From Trematomus loennbergii (Eukaryota > Chordata > Actinopteri > Perciformes > Nototheniidae): 64,000 bases of DNA. The stretch spans positions 1,036,001 through 1,100,000 of the forward strand of contig JAAOOA010000049.1 of the NCBI GenBank assembly GCA_012861695.1, given 5' to 3'. This document shows positions 37,007 through 48,283 of this stretch, piece after piece. Each line of letters opens with the position of its first letter. Within the stretch, counting starts at the first letter, position 1. The position numbers were made by a program, and so were the translations under genes. The notes under the pieces are model-generated. The model was given only the letters and a program-made list of their open reading frames with translations. It was not told the DNA's origin and ran no database searches.

Positions 37007-37305
37007 TTTTGAGGAAGCACGTGTTGATCAATTATTGTTGGAATTTGTGATCAATGATCATTGTGTCCAACTTTATTGCTAGGCAAAAAGAATGTGTCTC
37101 TTTTGATAGGAATTAAATTGTAGTGAAGCTGTTCTTAAACAAACATGTGTCTTTCGTAAGAATCATAAAACACTCCTCCTCCTCTCCAACCTTTTTCCAT
37201 AGATGGACAGAAATCTGTAGAGATGAAGAATAGATCACATATTTGTATAGTGTGTCTCCCATTTTTCACCACTGAAAATCTAATTTAATGAAAAAGATGC
37301 ATTAA

Positions 37306-38267
37306 GGAGCGCCGTTTACACGAGGAGAAAACTGCTTGTATCTGCATAGTTTCGCGTGCGTATAGCCCTATTATTTACACGAGGCCGATAGAAACTGACC
37401 CCACAAACAATAACGGGTCCCAAGGTGGATAGATTTGCAAACGAAACGCTCTGGGGGGTCAACCGAGTCCGTGTAATCACCTCGATACGAATATTTCCTG
37501 GAAAAATAGGATAGCCCCGCCTCTCCCCACCTCTCCTGCTCACTGCTGTACTAGCAACTATCAAAAATAGCTGTGTTAATTAAACGCACAAGGGGTTCTT
37601 GAATGAAATAATATTATAAAGGCAAACCAGAATTGTTAACGCCCAATATACTCCTTAAACAAAATAAACAGAGTCAGATTTCATGCATTGATCCATTATA
37701 TTGACAAAGGTGCGATCTCACCCGGTGTTTGTAGAGAATATCTCTCTTTCTGAGCCGTCCTCTCGATGCAATATCCACAGAGACGTGCTTCTTGTTTCTT
37801 TTCAGTTAACTTCCCCGTAGCATTTATCCATATGCTGAGGAAATTACTATATCCGCTGAATACCAGCAATCGCCACACACACTGACTTCCTCCTGTCAGT
37901 AGCTACTGCTAGTGCTACTGCTACTGACCATGCTACAGATATTAGTGCAAAATATACAGCTCCTCTACCAAACCATCAGCAACAACAGATTCGGTTTCTT
38001 TCAGTTTCAGTTTCAGTTTCAGGGCTTAAACAGAAGGGTAGCCATGGCAACATTGCTGCGGGGCTGCTCCAGGCTGCTCTTCTTCGCGGCTTTTGGTGTA
38101 TTTGGCGGAAGTTACAGCGCCACTTACAGTCCCAGCATATGTACTACAGCGTTTCCAGCGGCCTCGTTTGAACAGACACGTTAAATGAAACAAATGCATG
38201 TGAACGGAATACTTTTTTGAATACGCATACTGTGCATAAACGCAAACGGTCCCGTGTGAGCGGGGCC
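37306..38267. mobile_element. PIF/Harbinger-type TIR element with TAA duplication
   Basis: The left end GGAGCGCCGTTTACACGAGG and right end (complement GGCCCCGCTCACACGGG) are inverted repeats, with further scattered matches (TATCTGCATA..CGTGCGTAT versus TATGCACAGTATGCGTAT). TAA flanks both sides (37303-37305 and 38268-38270), the trinucleotide preferred by PIF/Harbinger. Length is 962 bp. No transposase coding recognised. A TTTCAG hexamer repeats at 37995-38020. Confidence 0.65.
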
Positions 38268-38471
38268 TAAGGAATATCAGATACGACAGAGTGATGGTAA
38301 CTATGCCATTTGTTCTTGGTTACTTCCTGTATGGTGAATATAGGAGAGTCTCCTCCTCTCTGCCTCTCAGCGGATCAGAGATTCGGGTCACTAACATTAC
38401 GAGGCTCATCTTCACGCACGTCCAAATTATTGATTATTGATTATCTAAACGCATTCTCACGAAACGTGAAC

Positions 38472-38521
38472 AGGACCTTTTTATGTCACTGTATTCCCTT
38501 ACAGTGACATAAAAAAGTCCT
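38472..38521. repeat. Near-perfect hairpin, 21 bp stem, 8 nt loop
   Basis: AGGACCTTTTTATGTCACTG(T) at 38472-38492 is complementary to 38501-38521 with one mismatch; the loop is ATTCCCTT. The half reading TACAGTGACATAAAAAAGTC resembles a Tc1/mariner-like end, so this may be two transposon ends meeting head to head. Confidence 0.8.
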
Positions 38522-38527
38522 GAAAAA

Positions 38528-39101
38528 AAACAGATTGGTGTTATATTTCTAAAAGTTAGAGATTATAGCAGGATTACAGTATTAGTAAAACCTAAAAAGA
38601 GCATATAGTGTCTGTTGTAAAGGACCATATGTTGTCTCTTCTCTGTAAACTGTACTGTGCTGTAGGATAATACTTTAAGTGTGATATACGCCTACTGCCT
38701 GAATCTGCTTTATGGTTTTCAGCTCAGCTCAGATTTATTTCTGCTTTTTTAAACTGTGTATGTGCTCATGTGTTTCAGTGTTGGTGTATAGGCTGCTGTC
38801 TGAATATGCTTCATGAAAAGCAGCTTTTATCTATAAATACAATCATTTTGATCCTAGATATCTTGGTTCATTATTTTCTAAGGTCACATTGTTCTGTTGT
38901 CTTACATAATACAAACATCTTGATCATTCTTTCCTCTGTATGTATTTGCATGGCATTTGATATTGAGGTAATCCAAAAGTAACGGAACGTAATCAGGTTA
39001 CATTACTTTCTTTCATTTTGATACTTAGATTCAATTACTGATGACATGTTTTACAGGTAATTGTAACGGAATAGATTTTTGAAGAAACCCTTCCAACCCT
39101 G
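38528..39101 (-). mobile_element. hAT-like non-autonomous element, copy 2 (reverse)
   Basis: Its right end CCCTTCCAACCCT is the complement of the left end of the 28639-29187 copy, and the interior (GTCTTACATAATACAAACAT, TTTGATATTGAGGTAATCC) is the complement of that copy's interior. The segment 38590-38720 matches in reverse 44640-44760. The left boundary near the hairpin is eroded. Confidence 0.65.
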
Positions 39102-42100
39102 ATAATCATATTGTTGTTTGTTTGCACAAACCATTTCTTCTGTGGTTTGGAATACATATTGGAACCCCAGAGGGACCATAGGTCTAATTTAGATTTAGCT
39201 TTTTTTCTTCTGTTTGTTTTGTCGGCTCCCTCTGGGAAGTGAACTCTGACACCATCAGTGTCACACTGCTCAGGTGCAACAACATGAGAGAACCATTTAA
39301 TAATACACACTGTGAACACATAAGCTTAAAATGATATGAAAGTGTACAAAAACAGATCACAAGATTATCAATATTATCCTCTAAGAAGTAAAGGAGAAAG
39401 TAATTGTGTTTCATGATCAATACCAGCATGTTGTTCAATAATGATATTTAACAGCAACGTTTCTCAGCTGCTTTTAATCTGAAATATCAGTGTTCAATTA
39501 TGATGGACTGATGTTGTTTGTAGTCATTCTTGCTCAGAAAATGATACATTTCATTGTGGCATTACGTATCAGCCATATGCAGCTTCCTTTCAATATTATA
39601 AAATGACCTATTGTTTGTGTGTGTGCGTGTGTTTTCTCTATATTGCCACTGTGAAAATGTCACATTAGCTCTCGGGTCAGAGAGCACGAGCGGCAGCCGG
39701 CAGCTCCCGACGAGAGGCACTTCAGCATTTTATTGACTAATTTGTCTCTCAGTGTTACGTCTTTCTCTCCTCACTGTTACATTGGAAAAGCAGATATGCT
39801 AACACATTCAGAATCAGAATCAGAATTCCTTTATTTGTCCAGCAACAGGGACATTTATAATATGTATTTGTATTATTTATTTTACTTGATTTTGGAGCAG
39901 CAGTTCTTCCAGTGTGGTCTTGGCTTTTGAATACAATTAACAAAAATAAGGTGAATTACTTTTCTTTTTCATTTCATCCAAAAGTCTCTTTTGGAAATAG
40001 TTAAGTTGAGAGCAAATGCACCAAACATTCAGTGAGAAATGTGTGGTCTTTGTCACTGGAGCTTCCAGGGACATCGGCCAAAGCCTCTTGTCACCTCCTA
40101 CTCCGTCCTGCTAATCCGTCACCAGCGGAAGTGGGGAGGGTCTACTCCCACAACTTTAAACTCATAACTTCCCTTGCACTAACGCAGATTTGGTAAAATC
40201 CCACAAATCTGCATTAGTACACAGTGCACCTTCCTCTATCTCAGGCATACTCTTCTCAAACTCTGATCCGTTGCATAAAAGGCACCGAAAGGTATTAAAT
40301 ATGACATTTTAGGTTAGATTCAGAGCAAGTAGAATGAAAGGAAAGTGAATCCAGGAGCAGCAGACGGTCTCACCTCGCTGAGCAGGAGGAGAGTTGAAAT
40401 AGCTCTCAGACCTCCACACACTGTTGTTTCATTAGCATGTGTGTGAGAAGAATGCTCCGGCGAATAAGAGATGTCTTTCTTGGCCTCTGACGCGGCCCCC
40501 ACTGTAAAGGCTTGACAGCAAAGCAACAGCTATTATTAAAAGTAGTTTTGTCCGGTAGGGGTGAACACCAGAGGTCCAGCTGCTTTTCTGTCCCCGATCA
40601 CAGCAACTGTGATCTATGAAGCCCAGGATTAGAAAGGAGCTGCTGTTCAGGTGTGGAAACAGTGTCAATATACGACGGATTACAAGATGGCACACAGCAC
40701 GTGTTCAGGTACCAGTTTAGTGCTTCTTGGGGTGTGTGTGATTCATTCAGAGACTCAAACATTATGAAATTGTGATTGTGGTCTGTCTGGAGCAAAGGTT
40801 GAACTTGTGATATGCTGAATGTGCACTGTATGTCCACCTCTGTCAACTGCGAATGTATCTTATGTCAAAATATTTATGAAGCGATCAAATTTCATAATCT
40901 TTTCCCAACAGAATAATGAAAAAGCAGAACACTATACTTTGTGAGTTCTGCTGCAATCAAATCTCAAAAAGCTTAGAGAGTGGAGGACAGAATGGAGAAT
41001 CGACAGGCCGTCTCCCTCCTCTCTCTCTCTCTCTTTCTTTCTCTCACACACTCTGAATACAAACACAAGAAAGCTTGCTGTGTGGGTTTGTAGTTACCAA
41101 AAAATAAACAAGTGAAAATTAAAATGTGTATTCTAAGTGAATAGACACCAACCCGGGGGACAGAAAAGACAGCAATTGTCAATTGAAGCCGGAACAGAGT
41201 TGAGAAAGAACGCAGGGATGTGCAAACTCTCCACTGAGTTCACATCTCTTCCTGTGTGACAATAGAAGAGACACGCTGAACGTGTGAGCCCTTTACTATT
41301 CATAACATCTCGCCCCATGTCTTTGGAAGGCCAGTCAGACACAGCGCCATGACAATGAAAGTTCCAGAACATTGACAAACTTTCCCTGTACCATACATGT
41401 GGCTAGATGGATGTATAAAGAGAAGTGGATACAGCGTCAGAGGCCGGGCACCTATTTATTCCCACAAAAAGTTGCTCATTGGTTGATGAAGCCAAACCGT
41501 CTGACTCGCAGATCTACTTTCTCATCCACTCGGACAAAAAAAACACTCGGCTCAGTCGATTGAACGGAGAGGGACAATAACTTTGGATTCAGCTATTGAA
41601 GGCACTCTTTGGAGACCCGTTCATTCCTATGAATGTTGCCCAATGTTGAATGAAGCCAAAATGCCCAGGACTAGCCCATAGAGCAATTGGACTTGCGTTT
41701 TCTTTAAGAACTGCTTAAAATCATTAAGCCCCGCCTCCAATCATCCATGTTCTCAAATTAGTCAATGAAGAGGAAAATAAAGCATAGAAGGAAAAATCTA
41801 AATTCAGATTTGAGCGTTTATTACACATTTAAGGTCCTAATGATTAAAATAAGGGCTATAAAAGTTATTTAATGAAACAAAGTTTTCGTACTGGGTCGTT
41901 GATTTACCTAAAAAAATAAAATAGTGTATGTTAGTGTAGTAACACTGTTTGGCCACTACGAACATTTGCTTCAACTCCTTTGCGCTCTTCCTGGGGGCTT
42001 TGGCTAGACCTTTCAGACACCATGAGTTTGGAGGATTATTTGAAGGTGATATGTGGCTGAATCTCATTGATGTATTAACAGAACTGGATACATTGTTGGA

Positions 42101-44497
42101 GGCGGGACACCGTTTAGTTCTATGAAAATTGCTCAAGAGGCACTTAAGTGCTTAAGTGTTCTGTAAGCCCCGCCTCATTTAGGGGGAAAATACCTCAGCT
42201 ATTAGCACATCTTACAACCTTTATGACCTAATTATTGAAAAAAAAGTGCTTTTCAAGTGTTTGTACTGGGTAGTTTGTAAGTTAACTGATTCCTGTTTTC
42301 GTTTCCATAGAAGAGCATACCCACTCAACACAAGCAGAATCAAATGCTTCTTTTCAAAATCTTTCTCATATAAGATATTCCCCAGAAACTCCCATCATTT
42401 AAACATCTCTGATCTAACCCTGTGGCTTTGCCCAACTGGACATCTGCTCCACTGCAGGAAGCCTGTAAACGCTGATCAGCCCCCCAGCAGGAAGAAAAGG
42501 GTATTGCCTAATTATTCTTCATTTAGAAAAGGAAGCATATGGATAATGTGTTTTGGAACAGAACTCTTCATCTGGAACACTGTCTTGAGCCTTTGGCCTG
42601 TACTTGTTAAAGCAATATTCTAAGTTGATTATTTTCCTGTGTGTTAAATTGTTACATGCTGAAGGTGAGTCCATGTACAAACAGCTACAAATAACATCTC
42701 CACCCGTGCAGAAACACGCCTTCAGTCTCAGAGGCCTGATGAGCTGCTCTGATCATGTGACCAGTGCAGTCTTGCTATTTGTGCAGGAGACCCATAACCA
42801 CCGGCTATTTGTTGTTGTGCTAATAGATTTAATGAGTGTTGCACTCGCAATGTGGGGGAGAGACACTCTGAGAGCCCCTTATCTCTCTGATGGGGGGGCT
42901 TCATGAGTGCTCCCACGCTCTCTTAATCTGCATGAGGGGAAAGAGCTCCTTCATGCTCCATGTGTATGTGGGAAATTCAATTTTGTGCTTCGAGGGTGTC
43001 GGAAGTGATTTGAAATGTGTATTTGCGTGTGAAGAGCGAGACTACTGCATGCACATGTGTGAGTGTGTAAGTGTGTGTGTGTGTGCAGCAGCTATCTGTG
43101 CGGGATATCACAGTGAATCAAAAAGGTGATTTTTGTCGGGGTCTTTTTATAGATGCAGCTACGACAGCAACAAAGAAGTGTCAAATAGTGGGTGTGCCTC
43201 TCTTTAATGATTCCTTCAGAAAGAAGAACTGTTCCCAGCCTCCACTTGCAAACATCACCAGGCCTCCATGAAAGCTAATGTCAAAACATTTATTTTGCCA
43301 TTAGGGGGACTGCAGTGCTTTAAGGCATCAGAAAGGCAACTTTTGTCAGTAAAGAATTGCAAATTGATTGATGCATTGGTGAATTGGAATTGCCAGAGCA
43401 CGTCATTAGCCCCGTGAATGTATGAACGCTATCGCAGCGCACAGACACTTCTCAGAGATGACGGATTGTTCCGGAGTCTTCACACATCACAGCGCTCTTC
43501 TCTGCTCTGCTCACTTCCACACAGTTATTGCTTTGTGTAGAAGCAAACTGGAATAAGGCTTGTTGAGTGATATGGTTCTGTAGATTCCCACACTTGTTCT
43601 TATCTGTGGTTCTAAGTGAGAATTGATTAGAACTTAGTGTCAAAATTGGGTAAACACACTTTTATTACTATTACTTTAAACACTCAGCCATCTTCAGAGG
43701 TGTGGACTACAGTCGCATACCTTGGAATTAAGTCATCATCAAATTCTTCATCATTATCATTTAATTATTCACAAGTTTAAATGAAAATACAGGTACTATC
43801 TTTAGACATATGGGACAGCCCGAAAAGCTATACAAAGCAAATATTATCAATAGATCTAGAATTGGATGATGTATTATACAGAAACATTACAAGCCAAAAA
43901 CAAGCGCAACACTAGCCAAAAACCTTTAAAGGAAACTACTATAACCCTACTTAATGGTCTCAAGTCAGTCCTGAGTCAAACATCTAAAATATGATTTGCA
44001 GATTGAAATAGACTTTAACATCAATCACTCGTGAAAGCCAAAAGATTAAAATGTATTTTAAAAGAGAGCCAAAAATCAATATGCTTTCCTAAGGAACTAA
44101 CCCTAACAAGATTAACCCTACATTAACCACCCTAACAATGTTCCCTCGAGTCACTTTGTTTGAACTTGATTTAACGGGGTCCAATCAAGCTGCAGGAGAG
44201 AACCATGAAGATCTAACAATACGTTTCTGAGCGCCGGTTGGCAAACATAATTTTGTTTGCATTAAATACCATGCACTGATTGCAAAATGTGCAGGTCGAA
44301 ATCGATAAAGGAAACATTTGAATTCAAAATGTAGAGCTGTTGACTAGGACATCTTAACTTGAGACTTGAGACTTGCTTATGACTTTGCCAAACGACCACG
44401 TGGCTCCACCTCTGCCAGTCTTACCTGTCCACTGTAACCAGTTTAGCAAATACAAATACTACACCTCTGGATCTGCATACATCTACTGTATAGACCT
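39102..44497. other. Mostly single-copy stretch, no gene recognised
   Basis: Apart from the tail at 39806-39860, a CT-rich run at 41012-41050 and a short hairpin at 40178-40218 (ACGCAGATTTG / CAAATCTGC), no structure is clear. 41620-42180 has features of a worn interspersed repeat (two CTATGAA..TTGC.CAA blocks and two CCCCGCCTC boxes). 43340-43500 contains AAATTGATTGATGC, a PBX/HOX-like site, in a block that could be regulatory. Open frames such as 42246-42623 (125 codons) have no motif. Confidence 0.35.
39806..39860 (-). mobile_element. LINE/SINE 3' tail fragment
   Basis: ATTCAGAATCAGAATCAGAA then TTCCTTTATTTGTCC is the complement of the L2-type tail with (TTCTGA)n. Nothing upstream of the tail is recognisable. 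Confidence 0.5.
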
Positions 44498-44754
44498 GTG
44501 AAGTTTAAAAAAGAGCTGACAGAAAATGCTCCGTTTTAGTTGAATACACACAGTTGAGCTCACACACACTATTTCATGAACATATAAATTCACCTACTGA
44601 ATTAAAAACAGAACAAATGAAGCAAGGAAAGTGAAAACCATAAAGCAGATTCAGGCAGTAGGCGTATAGATTCACACTCAAAGTATGATCCTACAGAACA
44701 GTACAGCTCTAAGAGAAGAGACAACATCTGATCCTTTACAACAGACACTAGAAG

Positions 44755-45340
44755 TTCATGTTACTGTTCTATCATGCAGTGTTGGAGAGCATCATGAGGT
44801 ATGGTATCACTGCCTGGTATGGTAACTTGACAGTGCAGTCAAAGTCACAGATCGCTCGCTGGTACAGACTGCTATGAAGATTATGGGGGTTAAAAAACAC
44901 CCATCTCTCCAAAACATATACAGCAGTCGATTATCAGACAGGCACAACAAATGGTGTCTGATCCCACCCACATACTCCACCCAGAACTCCAGCTCCTACC
45001 TTCTGGTAGAAGATTCAGGGTTCCCAAGAGCAGGCTGAACCGCTATAAGCACTCATTCCTACCTATGTCCATTAAGCTTCTTAACATTCACATGAAATGA
45101 AATGTAGTCAAATGTAATGAAATGTACTTTTTAAATGTTGGCCATGAGGGTTGTGCAATAGGTCGCCATTGTCAGTATGTGCGTCTGTGTATTGTGTTTG
45201 TTCAAACGGTGTATGACTGATGATATGTGTATGTCTCTTAATGTCTACTATGTTTTTATATGTACATGTATGCGGAACTGCAGGACGGAGTCCAGAACAA
45301 ATTTCCTTACGGGGACAATAAGGTATATCGTATCGTATCA
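44755..45340 (+). pseudogene. L2/Rex1-like LINE ORF2 C-terminus, 5'-truncated
   Basis: The plus strand reads LLFYHAVLESIMRYGITAWYGNLTVQSKSQIAR (from 44762), the conserved region after the reverse transcriptase domain of fish L2/Rex1-type LINEs. A one-base loss at about 44862 shifts the frame; the continuing RVPKSRLNRYKHSFLP-like part is readable in another frame near 45015-45070. The 3' UTR ends in TTTCCTTACGGGGACAATAA and GTATCGTATC repeats, the usual 3' terminus. It is a short dead insertion of the last ~580 bp of the element. Confidence 0.8.
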
Positions 45341-45341
45341 C

Positions 45342-45383
<42 letters not shown>

Positions 45384-45420
45384 TCAATTTATAAAGCACC
45401 TTTCATTGCTAACAGCAATC
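45341..45420 (-). mobile_element. (AAT)n tract and attached retroposon 3' tail
   Basis: About 13 AAT/TAA units (45342-45381) are followed by TTCAATTTATAAAGCACCTT. On the minus strand this reads AAGGTGCTTTATAAATTGAA then (TTA)n, the same kind of tail as the insertion at 16320-16377. Confidence 0.6.
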
Positions 45421-45629
45421 CCAAGGTGCTACAGGAGGCATAATAAAAACAAACAAAATAAACAAAAGTTTAATCAAAAGCTTGATCTTTTGGGATTTTT
45501 AGTAACAATGTAATCCTGCTAGTGATCCCCACATTTTTAAGGGATCTGAAAGGGAAGTTACCTTTTCTTTTATCCTGATTAAGTGATCCGGCTACATGTA
45601 ATCTGTTACTCCCCAAGCCTGTAAATATC

Positions 45630-46400
45630 TTAAAATGACTTTATAACCTCTAGGTGACGTCTTTCCATCATCCCATGACAGTAGGGGCTGTAGAAATATT
45701 GTCTTTATATCACCGGATTATGTTTTTAGACATCTTCGGGGTTTTTAGCTGATGCATTCAGGTCCTTAGATGATATTCTTGGCCTACGGAAAAACGTTTT
45801 CTTTAAGATGACAGCTGATGTTTTCAAGTCTGCAGATTTGATGTTTCATGGTAACTGTTGTAAAGCCAAATGAGCTGTGATAAAAGAGGTAACATAAACG
45901 TGGGTGCATATTTAGTATGATACATCCTCTGCAAACCCATGAAACATTATTCCCAGTTAAGCAGGTACAAATCCATTGTCAGCTGGATCTCTCCTGTGTG
46001 CTGCGGCTGTTAGAGGCTCCAGGAGATTGCCTACAGAGGAAGTGTTTCTGCTGAGTCCGCTGGAGGTCTCGTCAGCTGCTGGGCTTGTTGTGGCTTCCTG
46101 TTCCTCCCTGACAGAGGAGCCATTATTCACTGCTTGTTTCTCTGTGTGACTGTAATGAATGTTGCTCCGACAGAGACAGTGGGACCCGGCCCCGGGAGAT
46201 TGTTTCTTTTTTTAAGGAAAGACTAAGACTAAATGTATCCAGTTCACTTGCATCATAGGAAATAATGATAACATCCACCCTCAGCCAGAAGTGTAGCCTC
46301 CTCTGACAGAGATCATGTGACACCGATCTACAGCTGTGAGAGAGTCAGGTAATGGAGGCAGTGTTACAGTAGTTCCAGCAGTAGCTCACCTCACAGCCAT
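45630..46400. other. Unique stretch, no gene seen
   Basis: No element or exon recognised before the purine tract. Confidence 0.4.
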
Positions 46401-46800
46401 GAGAGGGGGTTGGGGGGGGGGGATGTTGGGAGGGAGGAAGGAGAGGGACAGAAGGAGCTAGAGAGATCAGTGAAGGGGGAGGGGGAGATAGGATGAGGTA
46501 GAGGGGGGGGGGGCGGGTGAGGGAGCTGGGAGGGAGGATGAGGTGGAGGGGGGTGAGGGAGCTGGGAGGAAAAGGAGGGAGAGAGAGAGATGAGAGAGAA
46601 GGAGAGAGGACAGAGAGAGAGCGACGGAAGTGGAGGGGGGGAGGCAGGGAGGTCGGACAGAGGCTCAGAGGAGAAGGAAAGGGAGGGAGGGTGAGGGAAG
46701 GAGAGATGAGAGGGAGGGCGAAAATGGAAGAGGGTGAGAAAAAAAAGAGGGGGCGATGGGTAGACAGGGAGGGGGAGTGGGAGGAAGGGAGAAAATAGGG
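46401..46800. repeat. 400 bp purine-rich (GGA/GAG) tract
   Basis: The plus strand is nearly all G and A with G runs up to 12 (46411-46422, 46504-46513), and T or C only sporadically. No exact period is kept over the whole tract, although GGGAGGGAGGATGAGGT-like pieces recur near 46520. Open frames on both strands (RERDERE; SLPSPSLP) are composition artefacts. Confidence 0.9.
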
Positions 46801-47366
46801 CCTACAAACCTTCCACCACAGATTTCCTCACGCTCCCTCACTCCTCCACTGGGATAAGATAACCTATGTTCTGCTTCACTACTCCTCATCCCCGTCCATG
46901 TGTACATGTTCACTGAGGGGACAACAGACATATTCACAGCAGAGAAGTTTGGGTTGAGGGGTGGGGGGGGCTGTAATCTGGCTTTCATGTGTGACAAAGA
47001 TCATGAACTAGCTAACATGGGTTAAACGTTCACTGTGGCCTGTCGTTAAAGCACTTTGTGGATAGATGCTTTTTTTTTGGTATTGAGACAACTGTCTAGA
47101 AATCTCTGTTTATCTCAGCTATAGATATCTGTAGACACCCCCATCTCACCCTGGTATTTATGTATGATCCTTGTCTTGACACATTATCCTGAATGCTGGT
47201 ATTACCCTCATATTTTACCTGGCATCGACATACTCTAAGTTCTTCCATACTGAGGAAGGATAGGATATCCACACACAGAGTGCAGACTGTAATGCCAGGG
47301 GAAATATGGTCACCAAAGAAGGCTTATTTACATGTAGGTGTTAGACTTTAGATTCATCTTACTGTA
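46801..47366. other. Unique stretch, nothing recognised
   Basis: Between the purine tract and the hAT duplication I see no exon or element. Confidence 0.4.
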
Positions 47367-47374
47367 TCGATGAG

Positions 47375-48275
47375 CAGAGATGGGGTCGTTACTAAAAAAA
47401 AGTAATATATTACTACTTTAAAAAAAAGTAATATATTACACTACTTCGTTACTCTCTACATAAAGTAACTCGTTACTTTACTCGTTACTTTACTCGTTAC
47501 TTTACTCGCAGGGCCGGCCCGTCCCAGATCACGCAGACTGTTAAAGTTTCAAATGTTCTCTTTAGTTCAGTTTCCATTGTCACATAAGACTGATCCAGAT
47601 AGCTCTGACCATGGCTGTCCTCTGTCTCCTGCTATCTGTATTTTGCGCAGTATATCTCTGAACGATGCGATGGTGATTCCACTGTGCAAATGGGCAACAT
47701 TCCTCTACTATGAAGGATGCTACAAGCCTGTCCATCTCTGCTTTGGTTACCGGTCATTTGTGCTGCTTCGGAGTCGGCGGCGGCGCACTCACAACATCCT
47801 CACTCTGGGTTCGGGGGTCCTTAGCTATTAGCTTCACCTTAGCATGTGTTCTTTGCAGGTGTTTGTTGAGGTTTGACGTGGTGTTTACAGCAGTGGATAA
47901 CAGCTTCTGGCCTGGACACAGTTTGCACCTCACCGTCACATTCCTGTCTATTCTTCGGACGAACTCAAAATAATGGGCATACCTCCACCCCTCGAAAGTT
48001 ATCGCTGACTCAGCCATGTTTATGCAGCACTGCACGCGGAGATGTGGACGCGCAAGTCGCGCAGATTACGTACATATAAACCTGCGGCGGAAACCCCTCT
48101 TGTCTGTCAGTGTGATTATGACTGATTTTATAAAAGTAACGAAGTAACGCGTGTCGGGGGAAATGTTAGACTGTAGTGTGATTACTGAATTATAAAAGTA
48201 ACGCGTTACACTACTCCGTTACCGACAAAAGTAATATTATTACAGTAACGCGTTACTTTGTAACACCCAACTCTG
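47375..48275 (-). mobile_element. hAT deletion derivative, CAGAG ends, exact 8 bp TSD
   Basis: The element begins CAGAGATGGGGTCGTTACT and ends GTAACACCCAACTCTG, inverted repeats with subterminal GTTAC/GTAAC motifs. The identical 8 bp TCGATGAG flanks both sides (47367-47374 and 48276-48283). It retains a transposase N-terminal coding piece (47754-48017, minus). Length of 901 bp means most of the ~3 kb autonomous element is gone. A 12 bp ACTCGTTACTTT repeat occurs three times near 47465-47510. Confidence 0.92.
47754..48017 (-). pseudogene. hAT transposase N-terminal fragment with BED zinc finger
   Basis: The frame starting at 48017 (MAESAITFEGWRYAHYFEFV; six codons further upstream an alternative ATG exists) contains a BED-type zinc finger. 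Zinc ligands are the CKLC pair followed by HLQRTH, spaced C-x2-C-x18-H-x4-H, preceded by the aromatic W and F typical of the fold and by NLNKHL before the first histidine. BED fingers bind the transposon ends in hAT transposases. The RNase-H catalytic domain and dimerisation domain are absent; the frame ends after a proline/serine linker. About 88 residues remain of a usual 600-700. Confidence 0.85.
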
Positions 48276-48283
48276 TCGATGAG

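Larger units (their letters stand above)
44498..45620 (+). mobile_element. hAT-like element, copy 3, split by retroposon fragments
   Basis: 44640-44757 matches in reverse 38590-38720 of copy 2, and 45585-45620 is the family's right end (TACATGTAATCTGTTACTCC). Between them, 44755-45420 is LINE-derived, so the LINE fragments inserted into this older copy. The left end was not found. Confidence 0.55.

Noticed and set aside
46517..46997. Frames rich in Arg/Glu/Gly or Ser/Pro/Leu
   Set aside because: Produced by the purine tract composition.
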